Shown one piece after another: positions 48,794 through 61,112 of a stretch of DNA of 64,000 nucleotides. Below the pieces are notes generated by a model, which was not told the origin of the DNA, searched no databases, and was given only the letters and a program-made list of their open reading frames with translations. The position numbers were made by a program, and so were the translations under genes. The DNA comes from Tetrapisispora phaffii CBS 4417 (lineage: Eukaryota; Ascomycota; Saccharomycetes; Saccharomycetales; Saccharomycetaceae): the NCBI RefSeq assembly GCF_000236905.1, contig NC_016533.1, positions 186,001-250,000 on the forward strand, read 5' to 3'. Position 1 is the stretch's first letter, and each line of letters opens with the position of its first letter.

Positions 48794-48826
<33 letters not shown>

Positions 48827-50670
48827 GAAACAAAAATTCTTCAAAGATCAACTATGTCAGTGTGGATTCACCATGGTATAATCAAGTGATTGCATTCGAT
48901 GAATGTGTTTCCCAAACTTTGTATATGTCTCAGACACCAAGAAGGAAATCCATGAACGTTGGGACTGCTCATCCTGATCCAAACGCGAATCCATTATTTT
49001 GGGACTCCATTAATAAAGCCATGAAGTTATACTATGATTTAACAAACAATAATGCACCTGAAATGAATTCTGCCAGAGTTTCAAAACTAATACATTTATT
49101 ACATAATGGTTTAAGAGCAAACAGAAATCAATTAACTAGAATGAACAAAAAACCAGATTATGATTCTCAATCATTCCATAAAGAAATGACAAATTATCTT
49201 TGCCAATCGTTGAGAGATATTTCAAAATATATATTGGAAGGTAAAAGTAAAGTAAATGAATACGGTGCTATGCATTTGGTAACTGCATTTAAAGAGTTAT
49301 TGTTATTTGAAGAAACGGTTGAAATTTGGAGATCTGCACTTGATGAAAACAAAAATAAAGAATTAGCAAACACATTTTTAAACCCAAGAGTTGTTGGTGT
49401 TATACTACCATTATTATATGACAATGGTGTACCATTTAATGAAATTCAATCTTTATACGAAAAATCATCCTCAATTATCAATTTTTTTCATCCAAATTTA
49501 TCTGTTGGTATGATTAGAGCTGCATTATCGGCAGGTGAAAACGAGATCGCTTTGAAACTTTTTGAAGAATTATGTGAAGAGTCCAGTGAATCAAAATATG
49601 GTTACTTAATAGAGACTCATTTATCATTCATTGGTGAATGCAAAGATCTAAATGTAGCATCGGCATTTTTTTACAAGGCATTGAATAATGAGATGCCATA
49701 TAAGATTGATTTGCAAGTTTCATACGTTAAATTATTTTTGAAAAATATCTGGGAGTTAACAAATGACTTCGATAAAGTTTATGAAATTTGGTACAGATCA
49801 GTCGTTCACTATGGCAAGAATATTAACCATGGAATTTCATCCTCTTTAAACGATACTTTTTTTGATATCTTCTTCAAATATTTTGCAAACAATAAAATGG
49901 AAGGTTTCCAAAGATTACAAAACGTTATTCTAACCTATAATAATATAAAACAAATTGATGAACCATTCTTTAATATTATTTTAACCAAATGTTCTATCTG
50001 GAGAGATAGAAGTGTTATTGACTATATTGATAAAGCTTATGCTCTATATCATATTCCAAAAACTATTGTTGCATACAGAATTTTGCTTAAATCAATGGGT
50101 TCCGTCGACAACACAACTAATGAAGAAATTTTAAAAAGATGGACCTCAATGATCGAAAAAACAGATGAAATTGGTTCTTCTTTCATTGCAAATGCCGATT
50201 GGGCAGCATTAAGGGATGCAACTATCACCTGGACTCAACAGAACGTCGACAACGTTGCAGTCAAATCAACAACAATAAAAAACGAACAAACAAGAACATC
50301 TACACCAGCGCAGAACAACTCAATTTCATCTGTAAATAATTCTGAAGAGTTGGACTTTTCACATCCAGCTTTACAAGCTGCTAACGCTTCTGGTGCGTTT
50401 GATGAATTTCATAATGATGATGTTCAAGTTCCAACTAAACTTACTTCTGAAGGTTTTCAATTTGAAGGTAGTAGAATTGAATTATATTTGCAAATAGTCA
50501 AGTGCTATTCCATATTCTGTCGTGACGCTAGACAATTATCAAGATTAACATCTGGTACTGCGGCACATTATCCTGTCCTACAAGCATCATTAAGCAAATT
50601 ACAAAATTTAGATGCTAGGGCGATCTCTATTCCTCAATTAAATCATCTGAAATCTAAGCAGATAAATTGA
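48523..50670 (+). CDS. RMD9: Rmd9/YBR238C-type mitochondrial PPR-like mRNA-stability protein
   Basis: 715 residues; the S. cerevisiae paralogues are Rmd9 (646) and YBR238C (731). Rmd9 binds the dodecamer at 3' ends of mitochondrial mRNAs and stabilises them. The N terminus is basic and Ser-rich, a likely presequence. Ten Asn (92-101) from a pure AAT repeat follow. The helical-repeat body contains 'SPWYNQVIAFDECVSQTL', 'LFWDSINKAMKLYYDL', 'FHKEMTNYLCQSLRDISKYI' and 'EYGAMHLVTAFKELLLFEETVEIW'-type segments. A low-complexity linker at about 590-620 precedes the C-terminal helices. I cannot tell by eye whether this copy descends with RMD9 or YBR238C. Confidence 0.85.
48796..48825 (+). repeat. (AAT)10 trinucleotide repeat in the RMD9-type gene
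   Basis: Ten uninterrupted AAT codons for Asn 92-101; likely length-variable between strains. Confidence 0.95.
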
Positions 50671-51019
50671 TAATAGAAAAAGTGGAGCATGCAACTTGGA
50701 CTATGTTAAAAGGATCAATGTTATTAAGATTTATTTTGTTTTAACTAAACGTTAATGATAGAACTGAATAAATGTTCATGTGATATGATTAGTTTTACGG
50801 AACAAATGGAACGGCTTAAACAACCTGATTTAGAAGTCATCAAAACGTTCTTATGTATTTATATTCTTTCAAGACATTACCGCAATATCTACAACAAGCA
50901 TAAAACAGTTTGTCAATTTTTTGACATCACTCTTTTATATATCATATCATTTATAAAGACACATATTTTTTATTATATAGTTTTCTCTTATATATATGTA
51001 ATTTTACAATTGATGTTAA
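50671..51019. other. Convergent spacer RMD9-type/PRP5
   Basis: AT-rich 3' flanks of two converging genes. A 91-codon ORF at 50755-51030 is Ile/Tyr-rich and overlaps the PRP5 stop; I regard it as chance. Confidence 0.5.
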
Positions 51020-53623
51020 TTAATATTTAGTACTCTTCAAGGTTTGTATTTCAACTTTACGTAAACCCTCTTTGACTCTTCCTTCTAATAAATCAATACT
51101 AAAAATAATATCCTTCTCTTCTTTTCCCTCAATAAGTAAAAATAATTTAGGTGGGTCTTTATCTGACTTAGGGTTTTTATTATCAGGATAATATTGTCCT
51201 CTACTCGTTATGCTGCAACCTGTCTCACGTTTTACATTAGATAAGGTAGTGTTTTTTGAGACTTCCCATCTAATTAATTTGGGGAGGTCATTGATATAGA
51301 CATGTGCACTGAATGTTGAAGCTTTATCGGCATTATCATTTCTAATGATTTCATATTTTAATTTTGGAACTTCAATATCAGCAACGACATCATTACTGAC
51401 GTCATCCATATCCACAGTCCCACCGTCAATATCGTTATTCACTGTTCCCTTAGAAATACGTTTAAAATCTTCTTTCTCTTTGTTGTTATTTTTATTCCTT
51501 TGTGCGTCTAAATTATCCAATCCTTTACCACCAAGACCCTTTGAAATAGTGAACTTACCACTTTTCAATCCAACTTCAAACTTGTTTACCATTTCATCTA
51601 ATATCGAAATCTTTTCTGGGCTATTTTCTGCCAGTTCCTCATCTCTCATGGCCTTTTTCAATATATATGCAGCATCAAGTTCATCAGACAACAATAAAGT
51701 AATTGCATTACCTCTTCTTGTACCACGAGCAGTCCTTCCAGTGGTATGAACATATTGAGAAAATTTGTTGACTGCATTATATATTATAACTAATGAAACT
51801 TCAGGAACGTTTAAACCTCTTGAAAGAACTTCAGTACATAATAGAATGCTATTCTTTGTTTTCTTAAACTTCTCTAAGTTTGATACTCTTTCTTGATATG
51901 ACCTTCCTGCATGTATTGAAAAAACATCATAGTCATACTTTTCTAAGTTAGCTGCAACGGCATCACAAGTTTGTTGACTTGATACAAATATGATAATTTT
52001 TTTATCGATAATTTCATCTTCTACTTGCTCTGATCCTTTACTTTGAGATGATTCTCTTTTCTCGACGAAATTATCAAGAATCTCAATTAGCTTGAAGAAT
52101 TTTTCACTATCATTATTTAGTATTTCAAATGCTTGGTGGACATTTTCATTTACCATTGTTTTTGAGTCGATGGTAATAGTTAATGGATTATGCAGCACAC
52201 GCTTAACGAAAGCTTGTAATTTAATAGGGAATGTGGCACTAAACAATACACACTGCTTATCAGGTCTAATAGTTTTCATTATCTGAGTAACTTGAGGTTC
52301 AAACCCCATATCAAATAATCTATCTGCCTCATCTAATATCACAGAAGTGATTCTTTTAGTATTTAACAACTTACCAGTATTCAAAGTCAAAAGATCAATA
52401 AATCTACCTGGCGTAGCTACGACTATCTCGATGCCTCTCTTAAATTCATAGATTTGATTTTTTAGTTCAGAACCTCCTGTACAACATATTGATCTTATTG
52501 AAGGATCACTCTTTATGAACTTCTGGATTTCTTCATTAATTTGAATTGCCAGTTCTCGTGTTGGGGCTATTATTAATCCTAATGGGCCAGTTTCTGAGTT
52601 TGATAGAGGTCTTTGAGCTTTGACATGTCGTATTAAAGGTAAAGCATACGATATTGTTTTACCAGATCCGGTCTTTGAAATACCAATTACATCTCTACCT
52701 GTCATTATGGCTGGTATAGCTTGTGATTGAATTGGAGTTGGAGTATCATATTGCAAAGTTTTTGTTAATAAATACATAACATCTGATGAAATACCGAGTT
52801 GAGACCATCTAGTTATTGGTCTTGGGCAATTTTTCCCAGAAATTTTGATATTGCCCAAATTTAATCTTAATTCGTCAACAGCTTCATTCGACATCTCATG
52901 CACTGCTTCTGGTTCTACATAAAATGATTTTGGAAAAGGTACAAGATCTTCCTTTTTAAAGTTCATATGCTGAACTATTTTACTAGCTTTTAATTTAGCT
53001 ACCTTCTTGTATCGTAATAAGGCTTCATTATCATCATCACTGCCGTTCTCAACTAGTACGTTATCCAGAGTATCATTATCATCAATTAACGATCCGGTTA
53101 ATGTACCGTTAGAATTCTTTGAAGTATTAATAGAATTCATAAAACTTTCCAATGGATCGACATCCTCCGTGTCATTAGAAGACTTATTTATATTTTTTGA
53201 AATTTCATTAGTTTTTGTTACTTCAGAGGATCCTGGCATATAAAGAGGAAGCTGCTTATCACTATCCTCTTCATCACTATCGTCAAATTGGATCTTCCTT
53301 CTTTTAGGCTTTTTAGCTTTCTTTAATTTCGTCTCCCCAACAGATTGTTCTGATTCTTTTAATCTCAACTGATCTCTTTCCCGTTTCTTCTTCTTCCATT
53401 CTTGTAGTTTCAGTTGCCTCTCTAAAAGTTTTGCCTCTGTCTCAGTTAGGTTAATATCTTTGTTCATTGAAGTTGCGTTCTCAGATGCCTCTTTAACTGG
53501 CTTGTCATAGCCACCGTGATCATCATCCTTCTTCTTCCTCCATTTAGCTAGTTTGGCTCTTCGTTCTTCGAAAAGCCTCTCCTTCTCAGTATTAGTTTCA
53601 TGTACATACGGGGTGTCAGTCAT
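51020..53623 (-). CDS. PRP5: Prp5, DEAD-box helicase of prespliceosome assembly
   Basis: 867 residues from the ATG at 53621-53623 (S. cerevisiae 849); an in-frame ATG ten codons upstream (53651-53653) is possible but adds residues not seen in relatives. Prp5 remodels U2 snRNP and proofreads the branch site during A-complex formation. The N terminus is highly charged ('ERRAKLAKWRKKK'). The helicase core shows 'TPIQSQAIPAIM', 'SKTGSGKT', 'PTRELA', 'TPGRFIDLL', 'LDEADRLFDMGFEPQ', 'LFSATFP', 'TEVLSRGLNVPEVSLVIIY' in parts, and 'HTTGRTARG'. The C-terminal domain contains 'GGKGLDNL' and ends 'LKSTKY', exactly as in S. cerevisiae. Confidence 0.97.
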   Translation of the reverse strand: MTDTPYVHETNTEKERLFEERRAKLAKWRKKKDDDHGGYDKPVKEASENATSMNKDINLTETEAKLLERQLKLQEWKKKKRERDQLRLKESEQSVGETKLKKAKKPKRRKIQFDDSDEEDSDKQLPLYMPGSSEVTKTNEISKNINKSSNDTEDVDPLESFMNSINTSKNSNGTLTGSLIDDNDTLDNVLVENGSDDDNEALLRYKKVAKLKASKIVQHMNFKKEDLVPFPKSFYVEPEAVHEMSNEAVDELRLNLGNIKISGKNCPRPITRWSQLGISSDVMYLLTKTLQYDTPTPIQSQAIPAIMTGRDVIGISKTGSGKTISYALPLIRHVKAQRPLSNSETGPLGLIIAPTRELAIQINEEIQKFIKSDPSIRSICCTGGSELKNQIYEFKRGIEIVVATPGRFIDLLTLNTGKLLNTKRITSVILDEADRLFDMGFEPQVTQIMKTIRPDKQCVLFSATFPIKLQAFVKRVLHNPLTITIDSKTMVNENVHQAFEILNNDSEKFFKLIEILDNFVEKRESSQSKGSEQVEDEIIDKKIIIFVSSQQTCDAVAANLEKYDYDVFSIHAGRSYQERVSNLEKFKKTKNSILLCTEVLSRGLNVPEVSLVIIYNAVNKFSQYVHTTGRTARGTRRGNAITLLLSDELDAAYILKKAMRDEELAENSPEKISILDEMVNKFEVGLKSGKFTISKGLGGKGLDNLDAQRNKNNNKEKEDFKRISKGTVNNDIDGGTVDMDDVSNDVVADIEVPKLKYEIIRNDNADKASTFSAHVYINDLPKLIRWEVSKNTTLSNVKRETGCSITSRGQYYPDNKNPKSDKDPPKLFLLIEGKEEKDIIFSIDLLEGRVKEGLRKVEIQTLKSTKY

Positions 53624-55288
<1,665 letters not shown>

Positions 55289-55357
55289 ATGTAATTTTGA
55301 AACGTATTGAATATCTAAATATTGAATAGTATATACTATTAGTATATTAATGAATAA

Positions 55358-58300
55358 TTATAAAGCTGTTGTCACGGTCATAGTCTGTGAATTAATTAAC
55401 ATAGTTGGTGGTAAACCTTCTAACCATAAATCTAGATCACGTACGTACTGAAGACTTTCTCCATGGTCTTTATGAGTTTGCAATGCTGGCAATGGTAGTG
55501 TTGAGAATATCAGATCAGAATTTGATGATAATTGAACCATTAGATCATTTAAGATCAAGTATTGAGCAGCGCAGGGAAGGTCATTAAAAGTAAGTTTTTG
55601 CATTGCCCGTACCAAACTACCATTAGAGATGACAGAAGTAATATTATTCAATTCGACTTGTTTCGGACTTTCACTTCGAACTGGCTTCGCATCATTTTCT
55701 ACTGGAATAATTGTCGGTTTATCACCAGAACCTTCTTCTATAATTTTTGTCCTAGGTAATGCGTTACTAGAAAATACTGGGTTCACAATGGATGATGCAT
55801 TTAAGGTAGATTGAATACCCTTAATGGAAGATGGTTTTTTGCCGTTATTGTAATGTGATCTACGGAATAATTCATATTTTAACCTTTGGTCTTGTGGTAA
55901 CAATGAACTGTTTGATCCAGTTAATGATAAATCGGTTTCATCTTCATCGGATTCAGTAGCCAGATAATCATTCCCGTTGTAATTGTGAGGCATATTGGAG
56001 GACATAGTAAGTGAGATCCCTAACTGTTGTAACTGGGCAGTTTTGTATTTCTTTGCTTTCCCTGTATTATTTTTGATATCAATTGAATCGGAAGTAGAAA
56101 ATCGTCTTAGTGGTTTTAATGTATTCCTTGATTCTACTAAGTCATTCCACCACGGATCATCTTTTAATATCTTTGATACATAGTCAAACATAATAGGATT
56201 ACCCTTAACAATCGTATTATAAACTCTAAATTGATCTAATGCAACGATTAATACTTTTGCATCAATTCGAAGTACCTCTAACAGTTTATTCATTCTATCC
56301 AATTCATCCAATCTCTCAGATTCTGTTTCAACAAATAATATGACTCTAAGGACATGTGTTTTCTTCCACTGGGGTACAGTGACCAATATCGCACCTAATT
56401 GTAAAATCAGCGTATATGTGTCAAAATTTGTTGTTAGAAGAGATAAATCTTCCCTTTTTAGAGTCATTTTGGCCAACATTTGGATGGGGTACAAATCAAT
56501 GTATTTTTTGGACTTGTCCGATTGATTTAACGTTGAAAGATCACTTGGAAATTGTAACCCTCCAAATCCACGAGCTATAGCAATATTAGATTTCATTAAG
56601 GTTAAATCCTCGATAATTTCAACCCACTGTTGAACTGTAACTTTATTTTCATTTTTACAGTCATCAGTTGGCAATGTATTACTAATATTGACATCTTGGT
56701 TAATTATATTTGCCAGAGTAGAAATGCTATTAGTGTCAGTACCGTAATAACTTTCTAAATCAAAAAAACCTATTATTGTTATATTAGGTTTCATTCCACC
56801 TAAACCACACCCCATGAATACATTTCTGATGCTCCAAGGTAGGTTAGGACCCGTGCCAATTTGGACAAATGCCTTTATATTTGTCATATCTCTAATTTCG
56901 ACCCAGGCGTCCTGCTGTTTCCTAACTTCTTTGAACTGGTTTTGGAAATCATTTGTTATTGTTACATGCCCTAAAACATATAAACCACCTTTCTTCAAAT
57001 GATTACAGAATTTTATTAAGTTCCAACTAGTTCTTGGGTTATCGACAAAAAGTAGTATTTGAGGTCTCCAATACTTAATATTATCTTGACGTAACCTCAG
57101 TAGATATTTTCTTACTTGATGATAAATTAAGGTTTGTGATACGTCACCCCAAGATTTAGGTGGACACACATAATGGATGAAAACAAAAATAAGAATCATT
57201 GCCAGAATAACCGCAGATGCAGACATACCATCTACTATAAACATGGCCACAGAAGATATTATGGTGCCAGTTAATGCAGTATATTTGTCAAAATATTTGA
57301 AAGATGGTCTAAAGTTTGGTGCAGAAGAAATTCTCAATAAAAAGCATGCTAAATTCATTACGACGAAAGTCATTAAAAAGGTCATTGTAATTAAAGTTGC
57401 TATTTTATTGACATCGGAAAATAAACAGAGTTGGGTTAATAACCATGTAAACAGTAAAGAATAAATTTGATTCTTGCAAAAAAAAGACAAACCTGGGAAA
57501 ATACTATCTCTGGCGATGGCTTCTAAAACATATGCAGCACCCAGCATACCAACAGTAATGGAAAAGATTGATGTTGCCATTTCACCTAAAAATATTATTG
57601 ATTGTAAAGCACTAACTGATTGGATAATTTGAACATCCTCATACAATGATTTTCTTGGAATTGAGCAACCCATAGATAAAACAACTACAGCATAGCATAA
57701 AAATGTAAACAAAAGTCCCCATAAAGTGCCTTTGGGAATTGACTTGGAAGGTTTTCTTAATTCACTGGACATACCAGCCCCTGCAAAAATACCAGCAGTT
57801 GCAGGGAAAAAGACACCAAATAGATCGTTAAATGTTTCTTTGCCTTTGGCCATCGAACCAGCAGCGCCTTTAGTCAAATGTGGGTATAAATTTTCTTTGA
57901 AGGTGTCCCAACTTGGACCTGAGTATGAGATAACATCCTTAAATGGAGATTTAAAGATCAATGATAATGGAATAGAAATGATTGAACTCATTAGAATAAA
58001 GAATAAAAAGTTACCAGCTCTAGAAACTGTTTGTGATCCCACTAATGCAATTGTAATACATAGGAAAAGTATAGTAGATGAGTAAATAAATTCATTCCAT
58101 TTTCCAACTGGTAACAATTCAAATAATGCAGCATGCTTTGAAGAATCATCAAAAATCCCAAAATTGTATAATAGCGGTTCAGAGATACCAACAGCATTCA
58201 TTGCACTATTGAACACTTGTCCCAAGAAAAATACTAAACCTATGGAGCCACCAAACTCTGGCCCTAAACACCTTGAAATCATATAATAAGCACCTCCACC

Positions 58301-58675
58301 TCTAATAGTACCATTTGTAGAAATTGCAGAAATACTCAACGTTGTCAGTAAATTAATTAAATAACTTAATAGTAATAACCCTAAAGTGCAAATTATACCA
58401 AGTTGGCCCAATACAAAGCCAAATCTTAAAAACATTAAAATAGATAAAACATTCAGAGTTGTAGGAATAAAAACACCATCATAAGTTCCTAGTTTATCCT
58501 TATTTGGATTATTTGGATCATATTTTGATGACACTTTCTGACCAGCAGGAGTTGATGTATAATTGAAATAAGTTATGCTAGCTTTCCTAGTAGGTAGTAA
58601 TGATGTTAACTCATTGGAACAGGTATTCCCACTAGGCACATGAGACCCTGGTATATTGTAAAATTTACTAGACAT
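55358..58675 (-). CDS. VHC1: Vhc1, vacuolar cation-chloride cotransporter (SLC12 family)
   Basis: 1105 residues (S. cerevisiae YBR235W 1120). A vacuolar-membrane K+-Cl- cotransporter that affects K+ homeostasis. A short cytosolic N terminus is followed by twelve membrane spans at about 65-510: 'KLGTYDGVFIPTTLNVLSI', 'LGQLGII', 'GAYYMISRCLGPEFGGSIGL' in parts, 'FFPATAGIFAGAGMSSELRKPSKSIPKGT' in parts. A cytosolic C-terminal half follows with 'YWRPQILLFVDNPR', typical of cation-chloride cotransporters, and a variable Ser/Asn-rich linker at 880-1020. The extreme C terminus 'LPALQTHKDHGESLQYVRDLDLWLEGLPP' in parts is family-specific. Confidence 0.95.
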   Translation of the reverse strand: MSSKFYNIPGSHVPSGNTCSNELTSLLPTRKASITYFNYTSTPAGQKVSSKYDPNNPNKDKLGTYDGVFIPTTLNVLSILMFLRFGFVLGQLGIICTLGLLLLSYLINLLTTLSISAISTNGTIRGGGAYYMISRCLGPEFGGSIGLVFFLGQVFNSAMNAVGISEPLLYNFGIFDDSSKHAALFELLPVGKWNEFIYSSTILFLCITIALVGSQTVSRAGNFLFFILMSSIISIPLSLIFKSPFKDVISYSGPSWDTFKENLYPHLTKGAAGSMAKGKETFNDLFGVFFPATAGIFAGAGMSSELRKPSKSIPKGTLWGLLFTFLCYAVVVLSMGCSIPRKSLYEDVQIIQSVSALQSIIFLGEMATSIFSITVGMLGAAYVLEAIARDSIFPGLSFFCKNQIYSLLFTWLLTQLCLFSDVNKIATLITMTFLMTFVVMNLACFLLRISSAPNFRPSFKYFDKYTALTGTIISSVAMFIVDGMSASAVILAMILIFVFIHYVCPPKSWGDVSQTLIYHQVRKYLLRLRQDNIKYWRPQILLFVDNPRTSWNLIKFCNHLKKGGLYVLGHVTITNDFQNQFKEVRKQQDAWVEIRDMTNIKAFVQIGTGPNLPWSIRNVFMGCGLGGMKPNITIIGFFDLESYYGTDTNSISTLANIINQDVNISNTLPTDDCKNENKVTVQQWVEIIEDLTLMKSNIAIARGFGGLQFPSDLSTLNQSDKSKKYIDLYPIQMLAKMTLKREDLSLLTTNFDTYTLILQLGAILVTVPQWKKTHVLRVILFVETESERLDELDRMNKLLEVLRIDAKVLIVALDQFRVYNTIVKGNPIMFDYVSKILKDDPWWNDLVESRNTLKPLRRFSTSDSIDIKNNTGKAKKYKTAQLQQLGISLTMSSNMPHNYNGNDYLATESDEDETDLSLTGSNSSLLPQDQRLKYELFRRSHYNNGKKPSSIKGIQSTLNASSIVNPVFSSNALPRTKIIEEGSGDKPTIIPVENDAKPVRSESPKQVELNNITSVISNGSLVRAMQKLTFNDLPCAAQYLILNDLMVQLSSNSDLIFSTLPLPALQTHKDHGESLQYVRDLDLWLEGLPPTMLINSQTMTVTTAL

Positions 58676-59186
58676 GGGGAAACAGAAACAAATATATCGA
58701 AATGTTAATGCTGTAAACCCTAGTTGAAGGGAGTGCTAATTAAATTAATTGATCTCGATAGAGTAATATTGTAACACTCCAGTCAAACAGAACTAGTTCT
58801 TCCCTAAAAGACACCTTAGCTTCTCTTAAAGAACAAATCCTAGTTCATAAATAGTTAGTAATAGAATCGAACTTCAATCTTTAAAGGTGTTGTTATTATT
58901 GTGATGGAGGTTGGAAGCGCGATGGGTGTTTAAAGAGTCAAACACCTTGCGTATTGATGCCATTGTTAAGAACAGTATGTAAGAAGTGAGTACAATTAGC
59001 ATGGAAGTGAGTATTATTTTGATTTATATATTACATATGCAAGTATTTATTGTTCCTATTACAAATGCTTGTTTTCTTTTTTATTCAATTCTATATAATA
59101 AGAGTAAAAAATATATTTGAAACTGTCACTGCTGGTGGTAGGACAGTATATCTGTTTTCAAGATCAATCATGATGAAGATAGTTTA
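58676..59186. other. VHC1 promoter and NSA1 3' flank
   Basis: Both genes are on the minus strand. AT-rich; an ORF at 59050-59358 runs against the end of NSA1 and looks random. No RNA gene seen. ARC40, expected near here from S. cerevisiae, is absent. Confidence 0.5.
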
Positions 59187-60524
59187 TCATTTTTTCTGCT
59201 TCTTTGATCTTTTATCCAATGAATCCCATAACTCTTCTTCGTTATCTTCTTTTGTTTGTTGTTCACGTTTTAGCTTTCTCATCTTTTTAGCATATTCTGG
59301 ACTATTTGGATCATCTGGTATTTCAACTTCTTCGTCATCAAGAACAAGAACACTTTGAATTTTGCTTCCAACGTAAATCTTGACTGTTCTTTTATTTGAT
59401 TGAAGATCGAATATTCTTAGATATCTGTCAAACCCACCTTGCAGTAGATATTTTTGGTCGTCAACGTCAATGAATTTGGAGGCACCGACTATGTCTTGTT
59501 TACCAAATTTGCATAGTAATCTACCAGAATGATCAAACTTCATGACATCTTTCTTTGTATCGGTTGTCACGACCTCGATATCATTGAAATCTTCAGTCTC
59601 TGCATTTCCTTGTTCTGTAACGTTCTCATATATCAATTTTAGTGAAGTAAGTGGTTCACGGTTTGGTAATAAATCAATATACTCCATTGGCTTACGGCCA
59701 TGTTGTGTTCTATATTTACCTAAATGCGAGTATCTTGTTATGATAATGAATTGATAATTTAGCTTGGTGGAATCTTTATCTTTGCCATTATAAGGCAATA
59801 GAAACTTCAAACCAACAGGCCAAACAGGGACTCGCATATCAAGTCTGTCATTCTTTACATTTTTAGCTTCCCATATTTCTTTCAAACTAGAGAAATCTTT
59901 CTCCAACTCCACAAGTTTCACTATATTTTCCTCACCACCATACCCAAAGACAATTCTATCAGAATTAATATCTAAATCATACAATTGTGCAAACTCTAAT
60001 GGAGCCTTGACCTCTAAAGAAGATACCTTCGATAATTTATTTGTCTTCTCGTCGACTTTAATGACATGAATCAAACCAGACTTTGTTGCAACAAAAAACG
60101 TATCCACAGAGTGAGGCATTGGTGATAACGTAACAAATCCATCATTTACCCTAGTTCTCTTCTTTGAATTTTTGAATAAGTGTTCTATTCTACTATTGTC
60201 AGTAAACCCATCCAACTTATCAACTACTTCAAAACTCGATACCTCGAATTCTGGTAAAGGCAATGAACTATTCTTTTTATCTTCGTCGTTATATTTAGCA
60301 ACAGTTTCTATCTGAACTAATTCAATAGCACCATTTGCTCTTGCAAGTAATATGATCTTCGGAGAAACCAAACACATCTTTTCGACGTAACTCCCTAATC
60401 CCTGGGCCAGATGCATCTCCACATGCAGAGGTTGTAATCCTGTCTGGACAGAAGTATCAGTGTTCTGATTGCATACAATTTCCTTCAAGGAACCATTATC
60501 AATACAACTAACTAACAATCTCAT
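59187..60524 (-). CDS. NSA1: Nsa1, WD40 pre-60S assembly factor
   Basis: 445 residues (S. cerevisiae 463). Nsa1 joins early nucleolar pre-60S particles with Rrp1, Rpf1 and Mak16 and is removed by the AAA-ATPase Rix7. A seven-bladed propeller: the start 'MRLLVSCIDNGSLKEIV' is the first strand, with later blades at 'KIILLARANGAIELVQI', 'DTFFVATKSGLIHVI', 'RIVFGYGGEENIVKLVEL', 'IEVVTTDTKKDVMKFDHSGRLL' in parts, and 'LLQGGFDRYLRIFDL'. The lysine-rich tail ('LDKRSKKQKK') is a nucleolar-type signal. It starts at the ATG at 60522-60524. PAC-like repeats and a strong RRPE lie about 200 bp upstream. Confidence 0.92.
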   Translation of the reverse strand: MRLLVSCIDNGSLKEIVCNQNTDTSVQTGLQPLHVEMHLAQGLGSYVEKMCLVSPKIILLARANGAIELVQIETVAKYNDEDKKNSSLPLPEFEVSSFEVVDKLDGFTDNSRIEHLFKNSKKRTRVNDGFVTLSPMPHSVDTFFVATKSGLIHVIKVDEKTNKLSKVSSLEVKAPLEFAQLYDLDINSDRIVFGYGGEENIVKLVELEKDFSSLKEIWEAKNVKNDRLDMRVPVWPVGLKFLLPYNGKDKDSTKLNYQFIIITRYSHLGKYRTQHGRKPMEYIDLLPNREPLTSLKLIYENVTEQGNAETEDFNDIEVVTTDTKKDVMKFDHSGRLLCKFGKQDIVGASKFIDVDDQKYLLQGGFDRYLRIFDLQSNKRTVKIYVGSKIQSVLVLDDEEVEIPDDPNSPEYAKKMRKLKREQQTKEDNEEELWDSLDKRSKKQKK

Positions 60525-60716
60525 CGTTTTTTATCGTAATTATATGAACAAGCCTCACTTGTTATCGCTCAATTCTTTAGTAATGAACACAATTAAAACA
60601 AACACAAACAACGGATTCGATGGATTAACCTGGCTACCTTGACATCAATTCAATTTGTAGTGCATAACCAATACTTTACCAACGATTATAATTGTTTTAA
60701 TCTTCTTGTATTGCAG

Positions 60717-60746
60717 ATGAGATGAGATGAGGTGAAAAAATTTTTT
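60717..60746 (-). promoter_or_regulatory. PAC-like repeat + RRPE of NSA1
   Basis: Three overlapping GATGAG cores with 5-bp period at 60717-60732, then GAAAAAATTTTTT at 60734-60746. No perfect GCGATGAG is present; the first core reads CAGATGAG. Confidence 0.62.
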
Positions 60747-61067
60747 GCATTGAAATTTCAATCCTTTAAGCGGGAGACACATAGTTAAGAAATGGAATGC
60801 TTTGATGGAAAGTGCAATGATCCAAGAGATATCTTACAGATTTATATACATGCTATAAATTCAATCGTACTTGTATGGTTCTCAGTTGTTCATATTGATA
60901 ATGTCATGGATGAACACTTGTTTTATCACTATTTCCTTTGGTGATCGTAGCTCGTATTGGCTCAATGGTGTGAAATATATATATATACATTACTTTTCAA
61001 ACTACATAGATATAAAGATATATATGAGTGTGTATATGTACGTATGTATGTATTTGTATATCTCTAT

Positions 61068-61085
61068 TGTGTGTGTGTGTGTGTA
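61068..61085. repeat. GT dinucleotide microsatellite
   Basis: About eight or nine TG units just beyond the PBP2 stop codon, next to degenerate TATG repeats. Confidence 0.9.
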
Positions 61086-61112
61086 TAGTCAATCAAGTGA
61101 AATGGTCTACTC

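Larger units (their letters stand above)
60525..61112. other. NSA1 promoter and PBP2 3' flank
   Basis: Both genes are on the minus strand. NSA1 control motifs at 60717-60746 are listed next. Toward PBP2 the DNA is simple TA/TGTA sequence with a GT microsatellite at 61068-61085. Confidence 0.55.
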
